From RUG11462 sp051877275 (GTDB lineage: Bacteria; Bacillota; Clostridia; Oscillospirales; Acutalibacteraceae), in the NCBI GenBank assembly GCA_051877275.1, contig JBJEIS010000190.1, positions 1 to 7,387 on the forward strand: 7,387 bases of DNA, in the 5' to 3' direction. This document shows positions 1-6,242 of the stretch, piece after piece; position 1 is the stretch's first letter; every line of letters starts with the position of its first letter. The notes under the pieces were generated by a model that did no database searches, was not told the DNA's origin, and saw only the letters and a program-made list of their open reading frames with translations. The translations under genes were made by a program, and so were the position numbers.

Positions 1-41
1 AAGCAGGAGAGAACACTGAAAAATATTCGATTTTTAATTTT

Positions 42-67
42 GAAAACCCTTATATTTAGGGGTTTTC
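42..67 (-). terminator. Hairpin, possible intrinsic terminator of the tRNA-like unit
   Basis: Read on the minus strand, GAAAACCC (67-60) pairs perfectly with GGGTTTTC (49-42) around a 10-base loop, giving an 8-bp stem. The 3' arm carries four T residues but no extended T-run follows, so it is weaker than the terminator near 3090. It lies just after the tRNA-like segment at 138-70, which is where such a unit should end. The hairpin is symmetrical and could also act on plus-strand transcription entering from the left edge. Confidence 0.45.
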
Positions 68-69
68 CG

Positions 70-138
70 GCGGACGAAACGACCAAGCAGCCGTAAAATT
101 TCGAGTGCGCCCCGTTATGACCACTTCGATACGTCTGC
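70..138 (-). pseudogene. tRNA-Ser(CGA)-like gene with intact 5' half and aberrant 3' half
   Basis: On the minus strand, 138-98 reads as the first 41 nucleotides of a bacterial tRNA-Ser. It has a 7-base acceptor arm GCAGACG, TA at positions 8-9, a 3-bp D-stem TCG/CGG, and a D-loop with the conserved AAGTGG core. An anticodon loop CTCGAAA follows, with anticodon CGA for codon UCG. The 3' side of the anticodon stem should be about TGCGC but reads TTTTA, and there is no long variable arm and no T-arm (no GGTTCGAATCC-like block). A distal CGTCCGC (76-70) could pair with the acceptor arm at six of seven positions, but the unit would be only 69 nt long against about 90 for tRNA-Ser. A consensus promoter lies just upstream and a hairpin just downstream, so it may be transcribed. 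Options are a decayed tRNA, a tRNA split by an integrated element, or a tRNA-derived small RNA. The 5'-half match is seen; function is unknown. Confidence 0.55.
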
Positions 139-160
139 GAATATAAAATCAACAAAACAT

Positions 161-189
161 ATTATACTAAATTATTGATTATATTTCAA
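161..189 (-). promoter_or_regulatory. Sigma-A type promoter for the tRNA-like unit
   Basis: The minus strand reads TTGAAA (189-184), a 17-base spacer, then TATAAT (166-161). This is close to the sigma-A consensus with ideal spacing. Transcription would start near 154, about 16 bases before the tRNA-like 5' end at 138, a layout usual for stable RNA genes. It lies 55 bases beyond the stop of the membrane-protein gene ending at 245 and points away from it. Confidence 0.65.
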
Positions 190-244
190 TAGTAAATTTT
201 AAGTTTTTCAAAAAAATATATTTTGGTGATTATATAAATACTAA

Positions 245-1069
245 CTATTTTTTCTTTTTATATTCATTCAGCTTTTCTTTTAATTCAATAAATGCATCAT
301 TATATTTTTTGTGAGTTAGTTTAGGAAACGCCTTTACAAATCGGCGAGAATATTTTGATTTATCAAGCAAAGAATTCTTTTTCTGCAAAAATTCTTCATA
401 TTTTTGTTGTAAATCGGTCTTTGTCTTTTCGCTTTTTTCTTGTAAATCAGATTTTAATTTCTCATTTTTTTCAATGAAATTCAGAGTATTTTCGGCAAGG
501 TTATCACCGATTGAGTCAGAAAGTTTTCGCATAGCTTTAGTGAATTCATCAATTTTTTCAAGTGATTTATTCATTTTATTAACACAAAGAACTGTGTAAA
601 CCGCATCAATAATGATGCCTGCTAATAACAAAATTACAAAAGGCAGACCTATAAACTTCGGCAACCAGGAGACAAGCTTATCAAATAAAGGATGAATAAA
701 ATACATTATTACAACACATGCCAATCCCCATACAATTGAAAATTCGAGGCAAATATATCCTTTTATATTAAACTTTCTTTCTGAATAATCCCACCATTTT
801 TGGTGAAATATTTTTTCCATTAAGAAACCCGTAATAAATTCAAGTGCAGAGGTCAAAATAACCGAGCAGATAAATAGTAAAACCCCATTAAATTTTAATG
901 GGGTTAAAGCCAATACTACAAAAACGACTCCGAATCCGTAAATAGGGCAGACCGGACCGTTTAAAAAGCCTCGGTTAACAAATTTTCTGTGTTTAAAAGC
1001 AGCAAAAACTACTTCTGAACACCAACCTAAAAAAGCATAAATAATAAAATACCAAAGAATTTTATACAT
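245..1069 (-). CDS. CmpB-family (putative ABC-transporter type IV) membrane protein with coiled-coil tail
   Basis: This 274-residue protein has about five hydrophobic segments (roughly residues 3-24, 43-57, 61-85, 105-125 and 137-162) and then a charged Lys/Glu-rich tail (about 165-274). The membrane part carries the signature blocks of the Pfam family called putative ABC-transporter type IV (CmpB): FLGWCSEVVF (13-22), NRGFLNGPVCPIYGFG (32-47), and a stretch at 75-116 with ALEF..TG..MEK, WWDYS, FN..GYICLE and WG. Despite the family name, no transport reaction is established and no ATPase gene is nearby. The tail at about 165-235 has heptad-like spacing and is probably a cytoplasmic coiled coil. 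The start is supported by AAGGAG (1081-1076), 6 bases before ATG. It begins 14 bases after the zinc-ribbon gene's stop, so the two are likely co-transcribed. No convincing terminator follows it. Family assignment is firm; role is unknown. Confidence 0.88.
   Translation of the reverse strand: MYKILWYFIIYAFLGWCSEVVFAAFKHRKFVNRGFLNGPVCPIYGFGVVFVVLALTPLKFNGVLLFICSVILTSALEFITGFLMEKIFHQKWWDYSERKFNIKGYICLEFSIVWGLACVVIMYFIHPLFDKLVSWLPKFIGLPFVILLLAGIIIDAVYTVLCVNKMNKSLEKIDEFTKAMRKLSDSIGDNLAENTLNFIEKNEKLKSDLQEKSEKTKTDLQQKYEEFLQKKNSLLDKSKYSRRFVKAFPKLTHKKYNDAFIELKEKLNEYKKKK
881..905. repeat. Near-perfect 25-bp palindrome inside the CmpB-family gene
   Basis: AACCCCATTAAA (881-892) is followed by one base and then its exact reverse complement TTTAATGGGGTT (894-905). 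In minus-strand mRNA it would form a stem of about 10-11 bp with a tight loop, followed by TTTTAC, so it resembles an intrinsic terminator. It encodes ordinary residues LTPLKFNGV (about 55-63) in the loop between two membrane segments. A 12-base perfect inverted repeat with a 1-base centre is unlikely by chance in a window this size, though the outer bases may be constrained by coding. Confidence 0.8.
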
Positions 1070-1083
1070 AAAAAGCTCCTTGA

Positions 1084-2079
1084 TTAATCGGCATAGAAAA
1101 TTTTATAACCGCATACTTTTTTATTATCGTCAAAATTGAATTTAATACTGAGTTTTGAGCCGATATCCAATGTATATGCAATACAAGGCTCATTTTTATC
1201 AGACATTTGATCTAAGTCCGGTTCACCAAGCTCATCGATAACATGATCATAGAAAGAATAGTATGTAATATCTTTAAATCTGTAAGTATCTTTGTTATCA
1301 ACTGTGGTGTAATCAACAGTCATTGATGCTATTTTTCCGTTTGAATCGGTTGAAATAGTCATACCGTCATAATAATATGTGCTACCACCGTAAAATTCAT
1401 CGCTTGTAGAATCTTTAATTTGTGTACCAAAGTCATTGGAAAATGATGAAAATGATAAGCCGAGATAACCGTCCAAATCAACACTTTGAGCGCTGTAAGT
1501 TTCAGGAGTGGTTCCTATGGTTGTAGTTTCAGTGGTCGTTTCGGTTGTTGTGGTAGCCTGTGTTGTAGTAGCCTTAATTGTCGTAGTAACTTCTTCATCT
1601 GATTTACCGCTTGAAAAAGGTTTAACAACAATTAAACCGATTATAACTGCAATAATCAGCAATACAATCAACAAAAGAGCTGTAAGGCTTTTATGCTTTC
1701 TTTTTTTTCGTTTGTTCTTTTGATTTTTTTTACGTTGCTTTTGAGGAATATATTCTCTTTGCATACGGTATTTTTCACTTTGATTTTCGCGTTCTTCCTG
1801 TTCCTCTTCGTCGTATACTAAAGTTTTTCTTTCAAATCTTCTTTCTATTTCTTGCTCGGAAAAGCTGTAAATATTAGAATTGAAATAGTTATCAGCCTGA
1901 TTTGTTTTTTGTTCTGAAATGTATCTTGAAACATCTAAACCGTTTGCGCTGTCTGATTTTGGCTTGTTTTCGCCGATATATGTAAACACCTTTTCTTCCA
2001 AGGCTTTATTGCAATAGGGACAAATTTTGGAATTAGCAGGTATTTCTTTACCGCAAAAATCACATAATTTTGTTGTCAT
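1084..2079 (-). CDS. Zinc-ribbon, single-pass membrane protein with Thr-rich linker
   Basis: This 331-residue protein has a clear modular layout. An N-terminal zinc ribbon has C6-x2-C9 and C20-x2-C23 (CDFCG and CPYCN). A polar, charged segment (about 40-115) follows, then a strongly basic stretch (about 114-130), one hydrophobic membrane segment (about 132-153), a Thr-rich linker (about 165-193), and a folded-looking Tyr/Asp-rich C-terminal domain (about 200-331). The basic residues before the membrane segment predict the zinc ribbon in the cytoplasm and the C-terminal domain outside. Such linkers are common in surface proteins of Ruminococcus-like bacteria. Function is not recognised; a regulator or adaptor linking an outside domain to a cytoplasmic ribbon is only a guess. 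The ATG at 2079 has AGAAGGA (2097-2091) 11 bases upstream, a slightly long spacing. It is followed 14 bases later by the CmpB-family gene, so the two probably form an operon. Confidence 0.85.
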   Translation of the reverse strand: MTTKLCDFCGKEIPANSKICPYCNKALEEKVFTYIGENKPKSDSANGLDVSRYISEQKTNQADNYFNSNIYSFSEQEIERRFERKTLVYDEEEQEERENQSEKYRMQREYIPQKQRKKNQKNKRKKRKHKSLTALLLIVLLIIAVIIGLIVVKPFSSGKSDEEVTTTIKATTTQATTTTETTTETTTIGTTPETYSAQSVDLDGYLGLSFSSFSNDFGTQIKDSTSDEFYGGSTYYYDGMTISTDSNGKIASMTVDYTTVDNKDTYRFKDITYYSFYDHVIDELGEPDLDQMSDKNEPCIAYTLDIGSKLSIKFNFDDNKKVCGYKIFYAD

Positions 2080-2109
2080 TTAATTAACAGTCCTTCTATA
2101 TTTATATTT

Positions 2110-2138
2110 ATATTATAATCTTACCGCATTTTGCACAA
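2110..2138 (-). promoter_or_regulatory. Candidate promoter for the zinc-ribbon/CmpB gene pair
   Basis: The minus strand between the TtcA-like gene and the zinc-ribbon gene contains TTGTGC (2138-2133), then either TATAAT (2117-2112) after 15 bases or TAATAT (2115-2110) after 17 bases. The -10 region is good but the -35 is poor, so the match is moderate. Read-through from the TtcA-like gene 78 bases upstream is an alternative source of transcription. Confidence 0.35.
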
Positions 2139-2157
2139 AAAATCAATTACTTTTTTG

Positions 2158-3006
2158 TTAATTATTTTTGTTAAATTCTTCAATAAACGAATGCTTTTCA
2201 CCTTTGGTGGTATATTCTACAAAGGTATCAAGCTTAACATTGTGAATCGAATTGAAAATGCTTTTTTCTATTATCGGATTATCTTTTTTTAACATATTGA
2301 TTAAATCTTTTATTTCTTTACGCTTGTAGCCCGAGGCTTCTTCGCAGGAAATATTCTTTTTTGTAACTGAGCAAGCACAATTAATGAATTGAAGCTCATT
2401 ATATTTCGCCCACGCAATAATTGCGTCTTCATGAACACAGTAAAGAGGACGAATCAATGTCATACCTTCAAAGTTTGAAGAATGAAGCATCGGGAGCATT
2501 GCTTGTAGCTGAGAACCGTAAAACATACCCATAACGGTGGTTTCGATTACATCTGAAAAATGATGACCGAGCGCAATCTTATTACATCCAAGCTCCTTTG
2601 CCTTGTTATAAAGGTGACCTCTGCGCATTCTGGCACATAAATAGCAGGGAGTACCGCCGGCTGATTCGGCAATTGCAAAAACATCGGTTTTAAAAATGTT
2701 AATAGGCAATCCTAAAATCTCGGCATTGTCTTTGATTTTATTCAAATCACTTTCAGCATAACCCGGATCCATTACAATAAATTCAAGAGAAAAGGGGATT
2801 TCGCTGTGCTTTTGTAGAATTTTTAATAGAAGTCCGAGCATCATTGAGTCTTTTCCGCCTGAAATGCATACGGTAATCTTATCATTCTCATTAATTAAAG
2901 AATAATCTTTTATTGCTTTAATAAAAGGATTCCAGATTTCTTTTCTATATTTTTTATTTATGCTTCGTTCAATTAATTGTGATTTTGAAAGTTGTTTTTC
3001 AGCCAT
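2158..3006 (-). CDS. ttcA: TtcA-family tRNA thiolation-type ATP pyrophosphatase
   Basis: This 282-residue cytoplasmic protein belongs to the PP-loop ATP pyrophosphatase family. Visible motifs are the ATP-binding loop SGGKDS (49-54), a C121-x2-C124 pair, GHHFSD (147-152), and a further NCACS cluster (C210, C212). This Cys pattern matches TtcA, where a CxxC plus a distal Cys hold a 4Fe-4S cluster and the enzyme adenylates cytidine 32 of tRNA before sulfur insertion. Length is close to the family's roughly 280-310. The nucleotide modified in this lineage is not shown by sequence, so the symbol denotes the family. The start is placed at the ATG at 3006 because GGAG (3016-3013) lies 6 bases before it. 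An in-frame upstream ATG at 3045 falls at or upstream of the -10 box of the gene's own promoter and could not be on that transcript. It is separated from the beta-galactosidase by a strong terminator, so it is independently expressed. Confidence 0.87.
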   Translation of the reverse strand: MAEKQLSKSQLIERSINKKYRKEIWNPFIKAIKDYSLINENDKITVCISGGKDSMMLGLLLKILQKHSEIPFSLEFIVMDPGYAESDLNKIKDNAEILGLPINIFKTDVFAIAESAGGTPCYLCARMRRGHLYNKAKELGCNKIALGHHFSDVIETTVMGMFYGSQLQAMLPMLHSSNFEGMTLIRPLYCVHEDAIIAWAKYNELQFINCACSVTKKNISCEEASGYKRKEIKDLINMLKKDNPIIEKSIFNSIHNVKLDTFVEYTTKGEKHSFIEEFNKNN

Positions 3007-3033
3007 TATTATCTCCGTTAAATATAATAAATT

Positions 3034-3062
3034 ATTATATAACAATTATCACGATTTTACAA
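3034..3062 (-). promoter_or_regulatory. Sigma-A type promoter of the TtcA-family gene
   Basis: The minus strand reads TTGTAA (3062-3057), a 17-base spacer and a perfect TATAAT (3039-3034). Transcription should start near 3027, giving a leader of about 20 bases that contains the GGAG ribosome binding site. The promoter starts only 12 bases after the T-run of the beta-galactosidase terminator, and it fixes the translation start at 3006. Confidence 0.72.
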
Positions 3063-3073
3063 GATGTTTTAAT

Positions 3074-3106
3074 AAAAAAGGTATAGCATTTTCAGCTATA
3101 CCTTTT
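3074..3106 (-). terminator. Intrinsic terminator of the beta-galactosidase gene
   Basis: On the minus strand AAAAGGTATAGC (3106-3095) and GCTATACCTTTT (3087-3076) form a perfect 12-bp stem with a 7-base loop, followed directly by T residues, six in a row at 3079-3074. It begins 16 bases after the beta-galactosidase stop. This is a textbook Rho-independent terminator and separates that gene from the TtcA-family gene. Confidence 0.88.
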
Positions 3107-3122
3107 AAAATTGTTATCATAA

Positions 3123-6122
3123 TTATTTGTCAAACGGTTTCATTGTAAATGAGAAACTTATCGGGTCTTTTGAATCATGAGTAAATTCTTTATGGACAGG
3201 CGCACCCCATGAATCGTCGCCGCCGACACCGCTCATAAAGCCGTTTACATATACTCTTGTACAGTAAGGAGCCGGCAGATATGTAGGAATAATTGCAGAT
3301 TCAATCTCATCAGGAGTATAGCTGATTGCAGACATATTAAGAGTGTTTTCAGCTTTGAAAATAAATCCTCGGTTATTATCGTTGAAAAGCTTCATCCAAC
3401 GAGTATTATATCTGTTACCATATTCCTGAGGACGTAAATATTTAGGGAATTGGTCTTCAACCTCAGTAGAATAAATACCTAATTTACCGCCTGAAAATTT
3501 ATCATTATAAGTATGCTCAGGTCCGATACCGTACCATTCAAGGTGTGAGAACTCTTTTTTTAGTGAAATCATAAGTCCGGCACAAGGGAATTTAGGCATA
3601 TTTTCAGCACCTGAATAATTATAATTAAATTTAACTTGGCCGTTTGGACTGATTATCATTTCAACTTTTGCAAATACATCTTTGTCAAAGAAAGGCTTGT
3701 AATTAACAGTAAATACCGCATTGCCGTCAACCATTTTTTCTTCAAAGCTGTTGTAGCGTGAGTATGCTGCGGCATTTTTCCAAATCTGACTCTTGTATTC
3801 AGCTTCATTACCTCTGTCGTTATCGGTTGATGCACGCCAGAAATTAATTCTTATAGGCTCGTGAAGCATTTCTTTTCCTTTGTATTTGTAAGAGTGAATT
3901 GCGCCTGTTTTAGTGGAAATTGCAATATAAAAGTCTTTGCCGCGAACACCTTTAATAGGGGTGCGACTTGTAATGAATTCAAGCTTTCCGCTCGGAGCTT
4001 TTTCTTTTTCGGCTTTTGCAGTGAAACAATGCTGACCGAAAGCGATTTCAAAATCTTTATTAGCGTAAGAAGTTGATTCTTTTAAATGCATACTAACTAT
4101 AATTGAAATTTCGCCTTCGAAAGTTGGCTTTTTAAAGCTGTATTCAGCAGTTTCGCCAGGTCTTGCTTCTAAATTAAATCTTGATACCGAAACTTTTTTT
4201 CCGTTTTTAAGAATTGTAAGTTTAAAGGTAAATTCATTTAAATTTGTGAATTTATAATTATTTTTAACCGAAACTTTATCTTCTGACGGGGTAATATCTA
4301 CATAACTGTAACAAGCTTTAACTTCCTGCATTTCAGGAGTGTTTGTACGGTCTGCATTAACAATTCCGTTTCCGCAGAAGGTTGTTTCGCTTGCCGCGTC
4401 AAATCTGCCGCCATAGGCTAAATACTTGTTTCCGTTTTCATCTGTGTTATAAATTGCCTGATCAATATAATCCCAAATAAATCCGCCTAAGTAGCCTTCA
4501 TATTTGTTAAGATTGGTATATTTAAATAAATTACCGACCGAATTGCCCATTGCATGAGCATATTCAACTGCCAAATATGGCTGGTCAAATTCTTTGTTTT
4601 CAAGCTGTTTTGCTAAATTATCAGGATTAGGATACATCATTGACTTGATATCTGAAATACCCTTATTATCTCTTAAACCATGGCAAATTCCTTGATAATG
4701 AACAGGTAATGAACCGTCTATTTCATCAATTTTACGGCGCATTGCTCTGAAATTTTCACCGTCATATGATTCGTTGCCAAGTGACCAGCTGATAATACAA
4801 GCATGGTTTTTGTCACGCATTACCATGTTTTCGGCTCTGCGTACAACAGCGTCTGTCCAGTAATCGAAGTCGCCCGGAATTGCGTTTGCACAGAAATTAC
4901 CGCTGTAATCCCAACTGCCGTGAGTTTCAAGATTGGTCTCATCCATTACATAAAGACCGATTTTATCACAAAGCTCATAAAGATAAGGGTGATTCGGATA
5001 ATGAGATGTACGAATGGCATTCATATTATTACGTTTTATATTAATAACATCCTGCTCCATTTGCTCTCTGGTGATAGTTCGTCCGCCTTCAGCTGACCAT
5101 TCATGACGGTTTACACCGTGAATTTTTAAAACTTCACCGTTTATAAAAGCTTTTACTCCGTCTATTTTTATCTCTTTAAAGCCTATGTCATATTTTATGG
5201 TCTCATATTTGTCTTTAATAATAAGCTGATAAAGATAAGGCTTTTCACAATTCCAAAGTGTTGCGTTTTCAACTGTAAAAGGTACCGAAACCGTTTCGGT
5301 TGAATTTGCAGGTACTTCAATAGTGATTTTTTCGTTGTAAACATCTGAAAGTGCAACTTTAATAGTGTAATCTACTGTTTTATCAGTTGTATTTTCAACT
5401 GATATATTCAAGTCGCATTTTACATCTTTATAGTTGTTTTCGATAGTATATTTCAAGTGAAAATCTTCAATATAAACAGGGTTTGTTCTGTAAAGAACAA
5501 CATCTCTGAAAATACCGAACAAACGCCAAAAGTCCTGATCTTCAAGCCAGGTAGCTGTTGAATATCTGAAAACTTTAACTGCAAGTCGATTGTTTTTCGG
5601 TTTAATATAATCTGTTAAATCAAATTCAGCAGGTGTAAATGAATCTTCGCTGTAACCGATGTATTCACCGTTTAAATAAACAGCAAATGCAGTTTCAACT
5701 CCTTGAAAACAAATAACTTTTCTGTCAGATTTTTTCCAATAAACAGGCATATCAAAGTTGTAAACATAATATCCTGTAGGAATGTTTTTCGGGATTTCAG
5801 GCTGCTCAAGATTGTCTCTGCCGTTAAAAGTAAATCCCGCATTTATGTAATAAGGTTCTCTTTTATCACAATTTAATTCAATTTCACCCGGAACAGGTAT
5901 TAAGTCCCACTCTGAAACATCATATTTTTCCTGTTCAAATTCTTCGAAATCATTTTGATTTTCGGAATAATTGAATTTCCAGTTTCCGTTTAAGTAAACG
6001 GCGGTAGGATTTTCGCCTTCAAAACAATAAGCTTTATCAGTTCTTAAATTAGTATGAGGCTCTACTGTATTTTGTTCAACAACAGTAGGCTTTTCTAATA
6101 TTTTTAAATCAAATTTTTTCAT
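3123..6122 (-). CDS. lacZ: Beta-galactosidase, glycoside hydrolase family 2 (LacZ type)
   Basis: This 999-residue enzyme hydrolyses terminal beta-galactosides such as lactose; it has no signal peptide and should be cytoplasmic. The five-domain LacZ plan is visible: jelly-roll sugar-binding domain (about 40-215), Ig-like domain (about 217-320), TIM barrel (about 322-605), second Ig-like domain (about 605-700), and the small-chain beta-sandwich (about 735-995). Catalytic landmarks are present: acid/base Glu451 in SWSLGNES, nucleophile Glu520 in AVEYAHAMGN, His374 in RTSHYPNHP, His401 in ETHG, galactose-contacting Asp197 in LEDQDFW, Phe582 in TFCGNG, and GGDDSWG near the C-terminus, which matches the E. 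coli Trp999 region. Length is close to E. coli LacZ (about 1,024). The ATG at 6122 has GAGGTG (6133-6128) 5 bases upstream. It has its own promoter and terminator and no permease or repressor beside it, so it looks monocistronic. Closely related GH2 activities on other beta-galactosides cannot be excluded. Confidence 0.96.
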   Translation of the reverse strand: MKKFDLKILEKPTVVEQNTVEPHTNLRTDKAYCFEGENPTAVYLNGNWKFNYSENQNDFEEFEQEKYDVSEWDLIPVPGEIELNCDKREPYYINAGFTFNGRDNLEQPEIPKNIPTGYYVYNFDMPVYWKKSDRKVICFQGVETAFAVYLNGEYIGYSEDSFTPAEFDLTDYIKPKNNRLAVKVFRYSTATWLEDQDFWRLFGIFRDVVLYRTNPVYIEDFHLKYTIENNYKDVKCDLNISVENTTDKTVDYTIKVALSDVYNEKITIEVPANSTETVSVPFTVENATLWNCEKPYLYQLIIKDKYETIKYDIGFKEIKIDGVKAFINGEVLKIHGVNRHEWSAEGGRTITREQMEQDVINIKRNNMNAIRTSHYPNHPYLYELCDKIGLYVMDETNLETHGSWDYSGNFCANAIPGDFDYWTDAVVRRAENMVMRDKNHACIISWSLGNESYDGENFRAMRRKIDEIDGSLPVHYQGICHGLRDNKGISDIKSMMYPNPDNLAKQLENKEFDQPYLAVEYAHAMGNSVGNLFKYTNLNKYEGYLGGFIWDYIDQAIYNTDENGNKYLAYGGRFDAASETTFCGNGIVNADRTNTPEMQEVKACYSYVDITPSEDKVSVKNNYKFTNLNEFTFKLTILKNGKKVSVSRFNLEARPGETAEYSFKKPTFEGEISIIVSMHLKESTSYANKDFEIAFGQHCFTAKAEKEKAPSGKLEFITSRTPIKGVRGKDFYIAISTKTGAIHSYKYKGKEMLHEPIRINFWRASTDNDRGNEAEYKSQIWKNAAAYSRYNSFEEKMVDGNAVFTVNYKPFFDKDVFAKVEMIISPNGQVKFNYNYSGAENMPKFPCAGLMISLKKEFSHLEWYGIGPEHTYNDKFSGGKLGIYSTEVEDQFPKYLRPQEYGNRYNTRWMKLFNDNNRGFIFKAENTLNMSAISYTPDEIESAIIPTYLPAPYCTRVYVNGFMSGVGGDDSWGAPVHKEFTHDSKDPISFSFTMKPFDK

Positions 6123-6159
6123 TTAAACACCTCATGATTAAAATTTTCCATTTAAAAAT

Positions 6160-6188
6160 AATATATCATATATAACCTTAAATTGCAA
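6160..6188 (-). promoter_or_regulatory. Candidate promoter of the beta-galactosidase gene
   Basis: The minus strand reads TTGCAA (6188-6183), a 17-base spacer and TATATT (6165-6160). The predicted start near 6153 gives a leader of about 30 bases. A small inverted repeat, ATATATCATATAT, overlaps the -10 but is simple AT sequence, and no clear CcpA or LacI operator was seen. Confidence 0.55.
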
Positions 6189-6196
6189 TAAAAAGA

Positions 6197-6225
6197 TTGA
6201 GAAAAAGCAAAATATGTGATATAAT
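6197..6225 (+). promoter_or_regulatory. Extended -10 promoter of the trmB-deacetylase unit
   Basis: TTGAGA (6197-6202), a 17-base spacer and TATAAT (6220-6225), preceded by TG at 6217-6218 (extended -10), make a strong sigma-A match. The predicted start near 6231-6233 leaves only about 10-12 bases before the trmB ATG. Its -35 lies 8 bases from the -35 of the divergent beta-galactosidase promoter. Confidence 0.75.
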
Positions 6226-6230
6226 TTTTC

Positions 6231-6236
6231 AAGGTG
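6231..6236 (+). promoter_or_regulatory. Ribosome binding site that sets the trmB start
   Basis: AAGGTG lies 6 bases before the ATG at 6243. Its last three bases, GTG at 6234, are also an in-frame potential start, but that codon would have no ribosome binding site and almost no leader. The ATG at 6243 also gives the MRMRRKK beginning typical of clostridial TrmB proteins. Confidence 0.7.
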
Positions 6237-6242
6237 ATAAAT

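Noticed and set aside
1..59. Open frame running in from the left edge on the plus strand and ending at TAG 57-59 (about 18 residues), with another frame open to 96
   Set aside because: Too short to recognise a family or judge coding character; two overlapping frames are both open, and the stop lies inside the 42-67 hairpin. It could be the end of a neighbouring gene, but nothing supports it.
1508..1723. Val-rich plus-strand open frame opposite the zinc-ribbon gene
   Set aside because: It is the antisense of the Thr-rich linker (ACN codons read as GTN); low-complexity composition explains it and no ribosome binding site fits.
2135..2158. A/T inverted repeat ACAAAAAA/TTTTTTGT at the end of the TtcA-family gene
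   Set aside because: The 8-bp arms are almost entirely A-T and the stem would be weak, so it is not a convincing terminator, though it may contribute to pausing.
2960..3148. Plus-strand open frame across the lacZ-ttcA junction
   Set aside because: It runs through the terminator and the ttcA promoter on the wrong strand and has no recognisable motif.
3851..4076. Short frames on both strands within the lacZ gene
   Set aside because: They are shadows of the strongly supported GH2 frame, with biased composition and no start signals.
4803..5096. 97-codon plus-strand frame opposite the lacZ catalytic barrel
   Set aside because: It lies antisense to the most conserved part of the enzyme (catalytic Glu and His region); the open frame follows from lacZ codon use.
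5284..5300. ACCGAAAC-C-GTTTCGGT inverted repeat inside lacZ
   Set aside because: Eight-base arms in a coding stretch for TETVSV are within chance for a 7-kb window, and no regulatory context is present.
6123..6242. Search for a CcpA (cre) or LacI-type operator in the lacZ-trmB spacer
   Set aside because: Only simple AT palindromes were found; no match to a recognised operator consensus.
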